This document shows positions 47,941-58,600 of a stretch of DNA of 64,000 nt, one piece after another. The notes beneath the pieces are model-generated. The model searched no databases, was not told where the DNA came from, and saw only the letters and a program-made list of their open reading frames with translations. The translations under genes were made by a program, and so were the position numbers. The stretch is from Cohnella fermenti (GTDB taxonomy: Bacteria > Bacillota > Bacilli > Paenibacillales > Paenibacillaceae): NCBI RefSeq assembly GCF_004801405.1, contig NZ_SSOB01000002.1, forward strand, positions 1-64,000. The letters run 5' to 3'. Position 1 is the first letter of the stretch, and each line of letters begins with the position of its first letter.

Positions 47941-48717
47941 TCAGAACAGGGACGCCAGGAACGCGAACAGCTTCTTGAGAAGAACAACGAGGAAGAACTC
48001 CGCCTTAGGCTTCCCGGACCCTCCGTCCGCTTCCGGCGCCGACAGTTGCCCGCCCTTCGCAACGCTGGCGCTCGTCTTCTCGATCTTCTGCGCCTTCTCC
48101 GCCGTCTGTGCCTTCTCCGCCTGCGAGGCCGTCTTGCGATCCGCAGCCGCGCCCGCCTCGGCGGCGTCATCCTTCGCGACAGCGGCCGTCAAGCACAGCG
48201 GAGGGAACAGCACGCACCACCAATTGGCGCCTGCTCCGTCGCCCAGCGTAATCCGGAGCGCCTCGTAGTCGTCGGCCGGATACGTTGTTCCATCGAAGGT
48301 TTTCTCCGGGAAGGGCACTTCGCCCAGCTCCACGGAAGCTCCGTACGAGGCGTTCTCCTCCTCCAGCGCACGCTCCGTCACGGCGCGGATATCGGGCAGA
48401 CGGGCTTCTATATAAGCCCTGGCTTCGGGCAGCGTGGCGGGCAGCTCGCCCCACGAGACGATCAGATCGGAGACGCGGTCCTTCACGGCGCGTTTGATCG
48501 CCTGATCTTCGTCGCTGTCCGACTGGGCGATAATTCGAATACGAATCGAATCCTGCGGAATGAGGACCGCATCCTCCCCGGACGCGGACGCATCGGCGCT
48601 CCCCAGAGCGTGCGTCATATAAACCGTGCCGCCGACAAGCAGCAGAACCATCGCGAACAGAACAACTCTAGCAACGGAAGAATAGAAAGAATGGGAATAA
48701 TGGCTGAGACCACGCAT
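47941..48717 (-). CDS. spoIIR: Stage II sporulation protein R
   Basis: 258 residues. N-terminal signal/transmembrane helix (VARVVLFAMVLLLVGGTVYM), then IPQDSIRIRIIAQSDSDEDQ, KRAVKDRVSDLIVSW and GANWWCVLFPPLC, all typical SpoIIR segments. SpoIIR is secreted from the forespore and triggers SpoIIGA to process pro-sigma-E. The C-terminal 80 residues are an Ala/Lys/Glu-rich tail with a hydrophobic end not seen in short SpoIIR proteins. Marks the organism as a spore former. Confidence 0.92.
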   Translation of the reverse strand: MRGLSHYSHSFYSSVARVVLFAMVLLLVGGTVYMTHALGSADASASGEDAVLIPQDSIRIRIIAQSDSDEDQAIKRAVKDRVSDLIVSWGELPATLPEARAYIEARLPDIRAVTERALEEENASYGASVELGEVPFPEKTFDGTTYPADDYEALRITLGDGAGANWWCVLFPPLCLTAAVAKDDAAEAGAAADRKTASQAEKAQTAEKAQKIEKTSASVAKGGQLSAPEADGGSGKPKAEFFLVVLLKKLFAFLASLF

Positions 48718-48881
48718 CGTTACTCGCTCCTTGGAGCGCCCGTCGGCGCCGCTCGATGCGTTCCGGAACGTCTTAGCCCTAGTATGGTCCCCTCTTCCAA
48801 ACTCTAAACCTGCTAATCTAGCGTTTTTTGCTCCCCAGGCCCACAGCCGTGGCCCGATGACAAAACATCAATCAATTTGTG

Positions 48882-48910
48882 TTGACCATATACTGTTTAT
48901 ATAATATACT
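48882..48910 (+). promoter_or_regulatory. Sigma-A promoter of the MFS gene
   Basis: TTGACC (48882-48887), 17-bp spacer and TATACT (48905-48910). The TetR-type operator covers the spacer and -10. Confidence 0.75.
48889..48909. promoter_or_regulatory. TetR-type operator overlapping the MFS promoter
   Basis: TATACTGTTTAT, four variable bases and TATAC. It agrees at 17 of 21 positions with the site at 51741-51762 upstream of the tetR gene (read on the minus strand). A further inverted repeat GTTTAT-ACC-ATAAAC lies at 48927-48941. Confidence 0.7.
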
Positions 48911-48959
48911 GTGTTCATTGGTTACAGTTTATACCATAAACAATAAGGAGCGATATGAA

Positions 48960-50543
48960 ATGATCAATGCAATTCCGGAAGCGGTCAAGAAGGCCGGCCG
49001 CAAAGAATGGATCGCGCTGTGCATCCTGTGTCTCCCGTTAATGGTCGTCTCGATGGACGTCTCCGTCCTGTTCTTCGCAGCACCTTCCATTGCCGCGGAC
49101 TTGCAGCCGACGGCCAACGAACAGCTATGGATCTTCGACATTTACGGCTTTATCCTCGCGGGTCTGCTGCTGACGATGGGTGCCATCGGCGATCGGATCG
49201 GACGCAGGCGGCTGCTCATAATCGGCTCGATCGGCTTCGCTCTCAGTTCGTTGCTGGCAGCGTACGCTCACACTGCCGCAACCTTGATTCTGGCTCGCGG
49301 CATTCTCGGGATCGCAGGCTCGACCCTCATGCCATCGACGCTGGCTCTCGTTCGCACCATGTTCCAGGATCAGGCGCAGCGGACCAAAGCAATGTCGGTC
49401 TGGAGCGCCGTCATGGCAAGCGGCGTCAGCGTCGGACCGATTATCGGCGGCCTTCTGCTGAATTCCTTCTCCTGGGGCTCCGTATTCCTCATCAATATCC
49501 CGGCGATGGCGCTGCTGCTGATCATCGCACCGTTCCTGCTGCCGGAGTCCCGAAGCTCCGTTCGCAGCCGGATCGATATTCTAAGCTCTCTGCTTGCTCT
49601 CGCAGCTATCCTTCCTGTCACTTATGGAATCAAGACCCTCGCGGAGGACGGCTGGGCGATCGTTCCCGCCGTGCTGCTCGCCGCCGGCTTGCTCGTCGGA
49701 GTCTTCTTCGTCAGACGCCAATTGGGCATCTCCAACCCGCTGATCGATATTCGCGCTTTGAAGGATCGAAGAACGGGCGGTTCGATTCTCGTTAACCTGA
49801 TCGCCATGTTCGCGCTTATGGCAAGCGCCTTGATCAATACCCAATTCCTCCAATCCGTTCTTGGGTATTCCCCGCTAGTCGCGTCGCTCTGGAGCGTACT
49901 GCCTTCGGCAGCCGTCGGGGCCGCGGCGCCGGTCGCCGCCAAGCTGTCGCTAACGCTGGGAAGACCGCGCGTCATGGCCGGAGGCTTCATCCTGTCTGCG
50001 ATCGGCTTCGGCATCCTCACCCAAGTCCGCTTAGACGGCTTCTCGCCGCTCACCGTCGTTCTCGTCGGCGCCGGGCTCGTCGCGGCCGGTATCGTCTCCG
50101 TCATTACGCTTGTCACCGATTACGTCGTTGGCGTCGCGCCGGCCGACCGCGCCGGCGCCGTCGGCGGCCTGCTTGAGACGTCAAGCGAGCTCGGAGGCGC
50201 CTTCGGCATCGCGCTTCTCGGCTGCGTCCTCGCGGCTGCCTATCGCCATGCGGCGATCCCCCGCTTGCCCGCCGAACTGGCGCCGGATGCCGCCCATGCG
50301 GCCGGGCAGACCATCGCCGGAGCAGCGGTTGTCGCGCAGCAATTGCCTGCGGCTGCCCGAGCGCAAGTGATCGATGCCTCGCGCGAAGCTTTTATGACCG
50401 CCATGCACGTCACCTGTCTCGTCTCCGGCATCATTCTGCTGCTCGCCACGGCGACCACCGTCGTGCTCCTTCGCGAGGACAAACGTTCGGGTTGTCATAG
50501 CGGTTTTACGCATAAGGATGACAGTCGAGACATCGCGCCCTGA
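48960..50543 (+). CDS. MFS drug efflux transporter (DHA2/QacA-SmvA type)
   Basis: 527 residues from the ATG with AAGGAG 9 nt upstream. Fourteen hydrophobic helices. Motif A GAIGDRIGRRRLLIIGSIGF, motif C-like SAVMASGVSVGPIIGGLLL, and the acidic MDVSVLFFAAPSIAADL in helix 1 place it with SmvA/QacA-type 14-TMS exporters of cationic drugs. The real substrate is unknown. The start is chosen over an earlier in-frame ATG because of the ribosome site. Paired with a convergent tetR. Confidence 0.9.
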   Translation: MINAIPEAVKKAGRKEWIALCILCLPLMVVSMDVSVLFFAAPSIAADLQPTANEQLWIFDIYGFILAGLLLTMGAIGDRIGRRRLLIIGSIGFALSSLLAAYAHTAATLILARGILGIAGSTLMPSTLALVRTMFQDQAQRTKAMSVWSAVMASGVSVGPIIGGLLLNSFSWGSVFLINIPAMALLLIIAPFLLPESRSSVRSRIDILSSLLALAAILPVTYGIKTLAEDGWAIVPAVLLAAGLLVGVFFVRRQLGISNPLIDIRALKDRRTGGSILVNLIAMFALMASALINTQFLQSVLGYSPLVASLWSVLPSAAVGAAAPVAAKLSLTLGRPRVMAGGFILSAIGFGILTQVRLDGFSPLTVVLVGAGLVAAGIVSVITLVTDYVVGVAPADRAGAVGGLLETSSELGGAFGIALLGCVLAAAYRHAAIPRLPAELAPDAAHAAGQTIAGAAVVAQQLPAAARAQVIDASREAFMTAMHVTCLVSGIILLLATATTVVLLREDKRSGCHSGFTHKDDSRDIAP

Positions 50544-50640
50544 CCGTTCCACCCAACACTGTTCGCACCTCCGATCCGCCGGCTTTTGCCCTCTGATCCG
50601 CCCCGGCTCTTGCCCTCTGATCCGCCGGCTTTTGCGATTT

Positions 50641-50815
50641 TATGCGGTTTTTCACATTCATCGGTTTGAATGAGCCGCTATCTCGGCGTTTTATGTGATT
50701 TTTAGCATACACGCGGCAACGGAAGCCGGAATTTTCTCTATGTATGCTATTTTTCACATAGAATCGTCCAACCTGCCCGTTATCGCGACGCTCGAATGTG
50801 AAATTTCACATAAAA
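50641..50815. repeat. Intergenic hairpin array, four cores at 51-52 bp spacing
   Basis: Cores at 50641 (TATGCGGTTTTTCACATTCA), 50692 (TATGTGATTTTTAGCATA), 50743 (TATGCTATTTTTCACATA) and 50795 (AATGTGAAATTTCACATA). It lies between the convergent MFS and tetR genes. It shares core order and linker sequence (CTCGGNGTTTTATGTG, ATCGTCCAA-CTGCCCGTT) with the array at 42496-42670. Confidence 0.95.
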
Positions 50816-50841
50816 GCCGCGTTACCCTCGCGGCTTAAACC

Positions 50842-50884
50842 AAAAAGGCTGCGCCCAGGGATTCATCCTTGGGCGCAGCCTTTT
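50842..50884. terminator. Bidirectional terminator between the array and tetR
   Basis: AAAAGGCTGCGCCCA/TGGGCGCAGCCTTTT stem with an 11-nt loop; runs of A and T on both sides. It ends the tetR transcript. Confidence 0.85.
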
Positions 50885-50903
50885 GCTCAACTATACGGCA
50901 GCT

Positions 50904-51701
50904 TCACTTCTTCGTTCCGCCGCTACTTCTCCGATCCAAATACAGCTCGATGCTGTCCAGAATCCGCTCCAGCCCGAAGTCCATATCGTCGCCGATCGGG
51001 TTCTCGTCTCTGTTCTCTTCGGTGTAGGCGCCGGATATGACGATCGGATGCAGATCCGGGTATTGCTCCGGCTTGATCAGCACCCGAAGAGCCGTCGTGT
51101 AATTCAGCCCGCCGAACTCTTCCTCGCTGGAGCCGGCTTGCACCGCGCGATCCATGTCTCTCCGAATAACCCCGCAATTGCGGGCATAGCCGCTGAGCAG
51201 CAGGACGAAGGACATCTTCTCGTAATCGTTCAGAGGCATGTCCCGCATCGACCGCAGCGCCCAATCCACCATGCGCAGATTGTGAGGCGCGATCGGAATG
51301 CCGAAGATCGGAATATCCGGGTACCAGGGATGAACGCGGAACAAGTCGATCGTCCCTGCCACATACTCCCGCATGCTCTCCCGCCATTCCTCGGGAGGTC
51401 TCTCCGGAGGCAACGGGAAGTCGCATGCCGCATCTTGCATAAGGAGCAGCAAGTCGTCTTTGCTTGGTATATAACGATACAGCGACATCGCCGTGAAGCC
51501 CAGCTCCGTGGCAATCCGGTTCATCGAGACGGCAGCAAGGCCGTCCTTGTCTGCGATCTCAATTGCCTTCTGCACGATCTGATCGATGCTCATCTCCCGC
51601 TTGGGCCCGCGCTGCGGCGGCTTAACCAGTCCCCAGCTCAGCGCGGCTCCGGCGGGAAGCATCTTGCCCACTTCCTCGGGCGTCATCTCTTGGCTGCTCA
51701 T
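50904..51701 (-). CDS. TetR-family transcriptional repressor
   Basis: 265 residues from the ATG at 51701 (GAGGGGGAG upstream). The HTH is SIDQIVQKAIEIADKDG, then SMNRIATELGFTAMSLYRYI, preceded by an unusual 35-residue N-terminal extension. The C-terminal domain (DLFRVHPWYPDIPIFGIP, NCGVIRRDMDRA) matches the TetR_C class that controls drug exporters. The operator shared with the MFS promoter shows that it probably represses both genes; the inducer is unknown. Confidence 0.88.
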   Translation of the reverse strand: MSSQEMTPEEVGKMLPAGAALSWGLVKPPQRGPKREMSIDQIVQKAIEIADKDGLAAVSMNRIATELGFTAMSLYRYIPSKDDLLLLMQDAACDFPLPPERPPEEWRESMREYVAGTIDLFRVHPWYPDIPIFGIPIAPHNLRMVDWALRSMRDMPLNDYEKMSFVLLLSGYARNCGVIRRDMDRAVQAGSSEEEFGGLNYTTALRVLIKPEQYPDLHPIVISGAYTEENRDENPIGDDMDFGLERILDSIELYLDRRSSGGTKK

Positions 51702-51740
51702 CCGCTCCCCCTCTTCATTCCGAAGCTGCTCGCACAAAGT

Positions 51741-51762
51741 GTATACAACATAAACAGTATAC
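51741..51762. promoter_or_regulatory. TetR-type operator in the tetR promoter
   Basis: GTATAC at both ends with ACAACATAAA between; on the minus strand GTATACTGTTTATGTTGTATAC. It overlaps a TTGCGC-N17-TATGTT promoter-like element, consistent with autorepression. Confidence 0.7.
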
Positions 51763-51839
51763 CACATTAGCGCAACTTCGGAAACGGAATGAGCAACGGC
51801 AGCCGGGTTCCTGTTCAGAGAGGACGGTTCCCGATCCTC

Positions 51840-52799
51840 CTACTCCCTTATCGCAAGCACATGCCGGTCGATGCCGGCGTAGTCCTTCACATAGCGAATC
51901 TCGCGCCAATCGGCGACGGCGCGGAGCAGGTCCGCCGCGTCGTCCGCCTGGCCGGCGCCCATCTCCCAGGCGACCAGCCTCGGCAAGCGCGGGAGCCGGG
52001 CAAGCTGGGCCGCCATCCGGCGGTATGGGGCGAGCCCGTCCGCGCCGCCGTCAAGCGCAAGATGCGGCTCGAAGTCCCGCACCTCGCGTTGCAGCCCCGC
52101 CATGTCCGCGGAGCGGATGTACGGCGGGTTGGAGACGAGAATGTCGATAGCGACGCCTCGGCGACGCTCCTCCACGTCACGCCCCTGCCCCTTCTCGCCA
52201 TCAAGCCGCCTCTCCTCCCCCGCTCCCGAACGCAGGAACGGCTCCAGCAGGTCGCCGAGCACGAACTCGATGCGATCCGCCGCGCCGTTCTCCCCGGCGT
52301 TGCCGCGAGCAACCGCCAGCGCCGCCGGCGACAGGTCGCTCGCGAGCACGCGCCAGTCCGCCCGCTCCGCCGCGAAGGTGACCGCGAGCGCGCCGCTGCC
52401 CGTGCCGACGTCGAGCAGCGCGAGCGGCGCGCCGTCCTCGGCCGGGCGCCAGCCCGCGGCCGCCTCCAGCACCGCCTCCGCGAGCAGCTCCGTCTCGGGG
52501 CGCGGAATGAGCACGTCCGGCGTCACCCGGAACGGACGCCCGTAGAACGCCTGCTCGCCGATAATATACTGAGCCGGCTCGCCCGCCGCCTTCCGCGTCA
52601 GCGCGCGCTCCCAGGCGTCCCGCTTGTCCGCCGGGAACGGCTCGCGCAGATCGCGCAGCAGCTCCGCCTTGCCCATTCCCAACACATGCAGAAGCAGGAG
52701 CTCGGAGTTGGCCTCCGCCTCCCCGACCCCCGCCGTCCGCAGCCGCTCCGTTCCCGTCCGCCACACTTCCGCTATTTTCGGTCCGGTTTTCTTTTCCAT
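51840..52799 (-). CDS. prmC: Release factor glutamine methyltransferase
   Basis: 319 residues from the ATG at 52799; an in-frame ATG at 52856 is possible. N-terminal helical domain, QYIIGEQAFYGRPFRVTPDV, PRPETELL, SAM motif LLDVGTGSGALAVTFA and catalytic ILVSNPPYI. Methylates the GGQ glutamine of release factors. An Arg/Glu/Gly-rich insertion (SGAGEERRLDGEKGQGRD...) precedes the NPPY strand. Lies directly downstream of prfA, as in most Firmicutes. Confidence 0.93.
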   Translation of the reverse strand: MEKKTGPKIAEVWRTGTERLRTAGVGEAEANSELLLLHVLGMGKAELLRDLREPFPADKRDAWERALTRKAAGEPAQYIIGEQAFYGRPFRVTPDVLIPRPETELLAEAVLEAAAGWRPAEDGAPLALLDVGTGSGALAVTFAAERADWRVLASDLSPAALAVARGNAGENGAADRIEFVLGDLLEPFLRSGAGEERRLDGEKGQGRDVEERRRGVAIDILVSNPPYIRSADMAGLQREVRDFEPHLALDGGADGLAPYRRMAAQLARLPRLPRLVAWEMGAGQADDAADLLRAVADWREIRYVKDYAGIDRHVLAIRE

Positions 52800-52981
52800 A
52801 CGGCTTTGTTCTCCGCCCCCTCGCCATCCGGCTTCATTCTGCGTCCGCGCGTCCATCCGGCCTCGTCCTGCCGCCCGCTATTCCGCCGCGCCCGTCTTCT
52901 CCTCGCTCCATCCTTCAGCCGCCCCGACGAGACAAGAAGCGGCCCGCCTCCGCTGCCGAAGGCCGTGCCGCTTCCCCGTAA

Positions 52982-54055
52982 TTACGCCATATTCTCCCGA
53001 GCCAGCAGGTCGGTCTGCTCCGCGAGCGTCAGCGCGTTGACGATGTCGTTCATGTCGCCGTTCAGAACCGAGTCCAGCTTGTGCAGCGTCAGGCCGATGC
53101 GGTGGTCCGTCACCCGGCTCTGCGGGAAGTTGTACGTCCGGATGCGCTCGGAACGGTCGCCCGTCCCGATCTTCTCGCGGCGCTCGCCGGCGTACTTCGC
53201 TTCCTCCTCCTGGATCTTGATGTCCATGATCCGCGTGCGGAGAACCTGCAGCGCCTTCGCCTTGTTGTCGTTCTGGGACTTGCCGTCCTGGCACGTCGCG
53301 ATGATCCCGGTCGGAATGTGCATGACGCGCACGGCCGACTTCGTCGTGTTGACGGACTGGCCGCCCGCGCCGCTGGAGCAGAACGTGTCCACGCGGATGT
53401 CCTTGTCGAGAATCTCGATGTCGAGCTCCTCGGCTTCCGGCATGACGACAACGGTCGAGGTCGAGGTATGAATGCGTCCGCCCGACTCCGTCTCCGGCAC
53501 TCGTTGCACGCGGTGGGCTCCGCTCTCGAACTTCATCTTGCTGTAGGCCCCGGAACCGCTAATGGTGAAAATCACTTCTTTAAACCCGCCCAGGTCGCTC
53601 ACGCTCGACTCGAGCATCTCCGTTCGCCAGCCTTGGCTGTCCGCATACTTCGCATACATCCGGTACAGCTCGGCCGCGAACAGGTTCGCTTCCTCGCCGC
53701 CGGCCGCTCCGCGGATCTCGACGATTACGTTCTTGCCGTCGTTCGGGTCCTTCGGCAGCATCAGAATCCGGATGCGTTCCTCCAGCTCCGCCTGCCTTGG
53801 CGCGAGCTCTTCGATCTCCAGCTTCACCATCTCGTGCATCTCGTCGTCGAGCTTATCCTCGAGCAAGGCGCGGGCGTCGGCGAGCTGCTCCAACACCGAT
53901 TTATATTCCAGATAGGCCTGGTACGCTTCCTCCAGGTCCGATTGCTCCTTCGCGTATGAGCGCAACCGCGACGAATCGTTCACGACGTCCGGGTCGCACA
54001 GAAGCTCGCTCAGCTTCTCATAGCGGTCCGCCAGCGCTTGAAGACGGTCCAGCAC
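52982..54055 (-). CDS. prfA: Peptide chain release factor 1, GTG start
   Basis: 357 residues from the GTG at 54055 with AGGAGG 9 nt upstream; the longer frame to 54157 has no ribosome site. Starts [19 protein letters not shown] as in Bacillus RF1. The GGQ motif (231-233, [17 protein letters not shown]) catalyses peptidyl-tRNA hydrolysis at UAA/UAG. The catalytic Gln is the target of PrmC encoded next. Confidence 0.97.
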   Translation of the reverse strand: MLDRLQALADRYEKLSELLCDPDVVNDSSRLRSYAKEQSDLEEAYQAYLEYKSVLEQLADARALLEDKLDDEMHEMVKLEIEELAPRQAELEERIRILMLPKDPNDGKNVIVEIRGAAGGEEANLFAAELYRMYAKYADSQGWRTEMLESSVSDLGGFKEVIFTISGSGAYSKMKFESGAHRVQRVPETESGGRIHTSTSTVVVMPEAEELDIEILDKDIRVDTFCSSGAGGQSVNTTKSAVRVMHIPTGIIATCQDGKSQNDNKAKALQVLRTRIMDIKIQEEEAKYAGERREKIGTGDRSERIRTYNFPQSRVTDHRIGLTLHKLDSVLNGDMNDIVNALTLAEQTDLLARENMA

Positions 54056-54189
54056 TTCCTTCAACCTCCTAATTCGGTTCGCGCAAGCTCCGGCTTGCGG
54101 ATCTTGATCCTTGGTTCTCCTAGTATAGCATATTCGCCGCACTTGTGGCGGGGACACCTCGATATCCTGCCGATACCCCGGACGACGAA

Positions 54190-54303
54190 CGGGAGGCCGC
54201 CGCTTGGCGAACCTCCCGCATATTCCTGCCTCTTCCCGCTTCTTCTCGCTTTTTCCTGCTTGTTCCTGCTTGTTCCTGCCGCTTCCCGCATATTGCCGCG
54301 CGC
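54190..54303. repeat. Pyrimidine-rich short repeats upstream of the secreted propeller gene's end
   Basis: TTCCTGCTTG repeats occur within 54240-54285, flanked by direct copies of TCCCGCATATT (around 54213 and 54286). A CGGGAGG/CCTCCCG hairpin at about 54190-54218 may terminate transcription. Low-complexity, non-coding. Confidence 0.55.
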
Positions 54304-54305
54304 CG

Positions 54306-55532
54306 TTACTCGTACGTCTCCGCCGCCGTCACCGAGAGGACGGTCAGCCCCAGGCTCTTCAGCGCTTCCGGCGTGACATACAGGCGATCTTGGAGAACCC
54401 GGCTGTTGCCCTCGTCCAACCCGACGCTGGTTCCGTTCCTGCTGAGCGAATAAGGGAAATTCGCCGCCTGCGGATCGGCCGCCGCATCCTTCTCCGAACG
54501 GAAAGCCCAGTCGAGGCCGAACTTGCCAAGCAGCGGCCGCAGCGGAATATACGTCTTCCCTGCGCCGGCGAACGCGAACGGCACCGACACCGTTCCTTCG
54601 CTTGTCGCCACAACATGCTCGTTCAAGCGAGCCACCGTCAGCGCCGTGACCGGCAGCGAATCCGGGTCCTCCGGGAACCCTTCCCGATCCGGCTCCTCCG
54701 CGCTTGCGCCGCCCGTCATCAGCCACGCGTCGTCCTTGGCGCTGTCGTACGCCCGAATCGCTCCCGTCCGCAGATCGTACACCCATTGCTTGCGGGTCGG
54801 CTCGTTCCTTGCGAACACAAGCAGGCCCTTCTCCGCCTTATACCCGTAGATGGAGCCGAGCACGAGCCGCTGCCAGCGGTCTTCCGCCGGAAGGTAGACC
54901 GCGATCTCGTTCTGCTGCTCTTCCGAATTAAACCGCTGAACGAGCAGCCTTCCGTCCGGGAGCCAAGCCCAACTGAGCCGCCGGTCGCTTCGCTGCCACT
55001 CCGTTACTTGTCCGGTCCGGATGTTCTTGAGGAAGTAGCTGTAGGTTGGCCGGCCCGACTTCTCCAGGTTGTAGCCGCCGTCCAGCAGCCCCCACTTGCC
55101 GTCCGGCGAGAGGGCGTAATTGTGGCCGACGACAACGCGCCACTTCGCGTCGTCCAGGTACGTCGAATACCGCCAGAACGCTTCCAGCCTCTCCTCGACA
55201 GTGGCCCAGTCATAGCTGACCGACGGGTACTCGTTGCCGGACGACATCCCCATGCCGATCACATGGTCGTCCAGCCGATGCCAGCCTCCCGCGGAGTCCC
55301 GATAGACGTACTCCCGCTCCATCCCGCTCGCACTCTCGATGCGCGCCTCGTAGAACGAGTTGCCGGTGGCCGGACTCTGCCACAGCTCCCTGTAGTCGAT
55401 GAGCTGCCAGCCCTCCGCGGCGGCGCCCGACGCTCCTCCGGCCAGCCCCCCGAACGCCAAACTCGCCGCCAGCACGACTCCCGCTCCCGACCGCAGCAGC
55501 CGATTCCGCGATTTTCCCATCTGTCTCCCCAT
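54306..55532 (-). CDS. Secreted beta-propeller-like protein with copper-amine-oxidase-like C-terminal domain
   Basis: 408 residues from the ATG at 55532 with GGAGGAGG 8 nt upstream; an ATG at 55550 precedes it. Signal peptide ([24 protein letters not shown]). Repeated W-rich blades of the type [25 protein letters not shown] and [11 protein letters not shown] suggest an incomplete propeller. The final 110 residues ([28 protein letters not shown]) match the stalk domain also seen in the NHL protein at 2718. Located between prfA and the amylase gene. Function unknown; extracellular. Confidence 0.75.
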   Translation of the reverse strand: MGRQMGKSRNRLLRSGAGVVLAASLAFGGLAGGASGAAAEGWQLIDYRELWQSPATGNSFYEARIESASGMEREYVYRDSAGGWHRLDDHVIGMGMSSGNEYPSVSYDWATVEERLEAFWRYSTYLDDAKWRVVVGHNYALSPDGKWGLLDGGYNLEKSGRPTYSYFLKNIRTGQVTEWQRSDRRLSWAWLPDGRLLVQRFNSEEQQNEIAVYLPAEDRWQRLVLGSIYGYKAEKGLLVFARNEPTRKQWVYDLRTGAIRAYDSAKDDAWLMTGGASAEEPDREGFPEDPDSLPVTALTVARLNEHVVATSEGTVSVPFAFAGAGKTYIPLRPLLGKFGLDWAFRSEKDAAADPQAANFPYSLSRNGTSVGLDEGNSRVLQDRLYVTPEALKSLGLTVLSVTAAETYE

Positions 55533-55611
55533 GCCCTCGTCCTCCTCCATCGTCTAGCTTAATGGACGCCAGAACGAGGGATAAGTTGCACATTGTGGCG
55601 ATTCCCCCTGT

Positions 55612-58600
55612 CTACTTATCCTTCCACTTGGCAACGGTTATGCTGAGCGACTGGGAACCCGACTGCACCGTGTACGAGCGGTTCGCGATATCCGCGCCGG
55701 ACGCGGCGGCCTCTACCGTTGCCCACGAGCCTCTGGTGATCTTGAACTGAATGGTCGTTCCGGCGTCGGGGGCGAACGCAATCGAATACGTGCCGTCGCT
55801 GTTGCGGGTCAACTGGTAAGCCGGGTCGGCCGGATTCCAGGAATTGAACGTTCCCGACACGTACAGCGTGTCGCTCGTTGTCGTCGTCGACGGCACCGAC
55901 ACTTGAAGCGTCAGGCTCTGCGGCTGCACGACCGGCGCTCCCGCCGTGATCGTGCCGTTGTCGTACGTCCACGTGCCTTGCTGGAACGTGTAATTCTGCC
56001 CTCCGTTGTTGTCCCATGTCCCGCTGCCATTATTGAAGACGGCCTGCATGCTCGTCGCCGTGCCCAGGTCGGCCGTGTAGACGCTGTAGCCCGGGTAATC
56101 CGTCGAAGCCGTCATCGCGATGCCCGGCGCCGTCGTCCAGGTGCCGCCCGTTGGCGCGTAATGGATGTATGGCGTCGCGTACCCTCGCTTGTAGTAGATT
56201 GTCGCGCTGTAGGTTACGGCTGCCGGTGTCGTCACCGTCGCGGCCGCGCTCGCATCGGACAGGTTGCCCGCCGCATCCGTCGCCCGCACCGTATAGCTGT
56301 ATGTCGTGTTCGCCGCAAGCCCGCTGTCCGTGTAGCTCGTCGCCGTCGTCGTGCCGATCTGCGTTCCGTCGCGGTACACCTTATAGCCCGTCACTCCGAC
56401 GTTGTCCGTCGAAGCCAGCCAGGACACCGTCGCCGTCGTCGAGGCTGTCGATGCCGCCGCGACATAGGTCGGCGCGCTCGGCGGCGTCGTATCGACCGGC
56501 GTTCCCGTCGGCGCTCCCGCCGTGATCGTGCCCGCATCGTACGTCCACACGCCCTGCTGGAACATGTAGTTCTGGCCTCCGTTGTTGTCCCAGGTGCCGC
56601 TTCCGTTGTTGAATACGGCTTCCAGCGCGGTCGCCGTCCCGATGTTGATCGTCATGACGTTATAGCCGGTCACTTCCGATTGCGGCATGGCGACTCCCGG
56701 AACGGTCGTCCACGTTCCTCCGGCCGGCCGGTAATGAATGTACGGCGTCGCATAGCCACGCTTGTAGTAAACCGTAACGACGTTGCCGGCCTCCGTCGCA
56801 ATCGACGCCTCTTCGCTGAGGGCGGACACGTTGCCCGCGGCATCCGCCGCTTTGACGGTGTAGACGTACGTTGTGCTCGGCAGCAGGTTCCCGTCCGCGA
56901 ACGACGTCGAAGCGCTGGTGCCGACCTGCACGCCGTTGCGGTAAATCTCGTATTGCTCCACTCCGTAATTGTCGGTCGCCGCATCCCAGGCCAGCGTGAT
57001 GCTCGACGCCGTCTTCGCCTCCGCCCTCAGGTTCGTCGGCGCCGACGGAGCGATCGTATCCGGAGCTTGGGTCGTGACGCTCAGCGCCGTACTGGCCGCC
57101 GATGCGTTGCCTGCGCTGTCCTTCGCCTTAACCGAATACGTATACGCGGTCGAAGCCTGAAGCCCGGTGTCGACGAACGAGGTCGTCGTCGAGAAGCCCA
57201 CTGGCGCCCCGTCGCGATAAACGTCGTACGAGGCCACCCCCACATTGTCGGACGAAACGGACCAGGTCAGCGCGACCGAGCGGTCCGTGACGTTCGCAGC
57301 CGAGAGGTTCGCGGGAACGGTCGGAGCTTCTTCGTCGATAACGAGGAACGGATGCGTCCCCTGGATCGTCCCGTTGACGTCCTCGACGATTTTGCCGGCG
57401 GCATCCTGGGAATACGTCCCCGCGCCCACGTACACGGTCTGGATGTCGGACTTCGTCACGTTGCCGGCCGCATCGACCGCTTCGATGTAATAGTCGACCA
57501 ATTGGTCGCGGTATTGGTTCAAGTACGTGTAGTACAGGTCGCCGATCTCCTGCGCGGGCACCACTTCGAGCATCGCCTTGCTGGAAGCCTGCCAGTCGAC
57601 GCCGTTGATGTCCTGCTGCAGGTCCCGCTTGTTCATCGGGTAAGCCGTCCATTCGCTCACCTTGGCCGGATCGATGCCCGATACCCCCTGCGTCTGGAGC
57701 ACGGCCGGCTCGTAGACGCGGAACGTATTGTCGTTCGCATCCAGCGTCTTGGCGGCATGTGTTCTGACCTTGACCTTGATGTCGGTCAAGCCGCTGACGT
57801 CGTAGGCGTACGTATAGATGCCGAACGTGTTGTCATAGTGCTGGAGCGTCCAGCCCTCCGCCTTGCTGACGTTGGCGCTGCCCGGATTGTACGGATAGCG
57901 CTGCGGCCACCACACCGAAGGGCCCGTCTCGTCCTTGCTGATGTTCTGAGCAACGTACGGCTTCGTGAAGAACAGCGAATTATTGAAGGACAACGTCGGC
58001 TTCACGCTGTCGTCCACATTCTCGTCGTAGTAGCCGAAGCCCGAATCCATCGCCGGCAGCAGGAAGTACCAGCCAAGCTCGGCCGGGTTCGCGCCGCCTT
58101 GATAGTCGTTGGCCGCGTCGCCCTTGACCGGGTAAGAGATCATCCACGGGTTCAACTGGTTGCCCGCGTACGTCACCTGGTTGTCGAGCGCGGTCGTCGG
58201 CTGCCAGTAGTTCGGATGATCGTCGAGCCAGATCTGCTCCGCCGTCTTCGCGTAGTTCTCGGCCGCCTGCAGCAGTGCGAAATTCCGCTCCAGGTAGTGA
58301 TAGCCGTATTCGAAGGAGACCGTCATTCCTTCTTCGGCTCCGCTGAGGTTCTGCTTAGGGGAGAGGTTCAGCCCTGTCGCATTGTTGAAGTCGGAGAATT
58401 GCCCCTTCCAGATGCCGAACGGCAAGTGCCAGTGATACCAGGTCGGGTCGGAGGAGGAGTCGCGCGTGTCGATCCAGGAGCCGTCCTGAACGTGAACGAC
58501 ATCGCTCGCCGCCGGCGTGTTCTGCAGCAGATACTCGCTGATGCCCTCGCCCTTCACCCCGGAGTCGGCATACGTGACGTTCCCCGCGTTGCGCCAGGTC

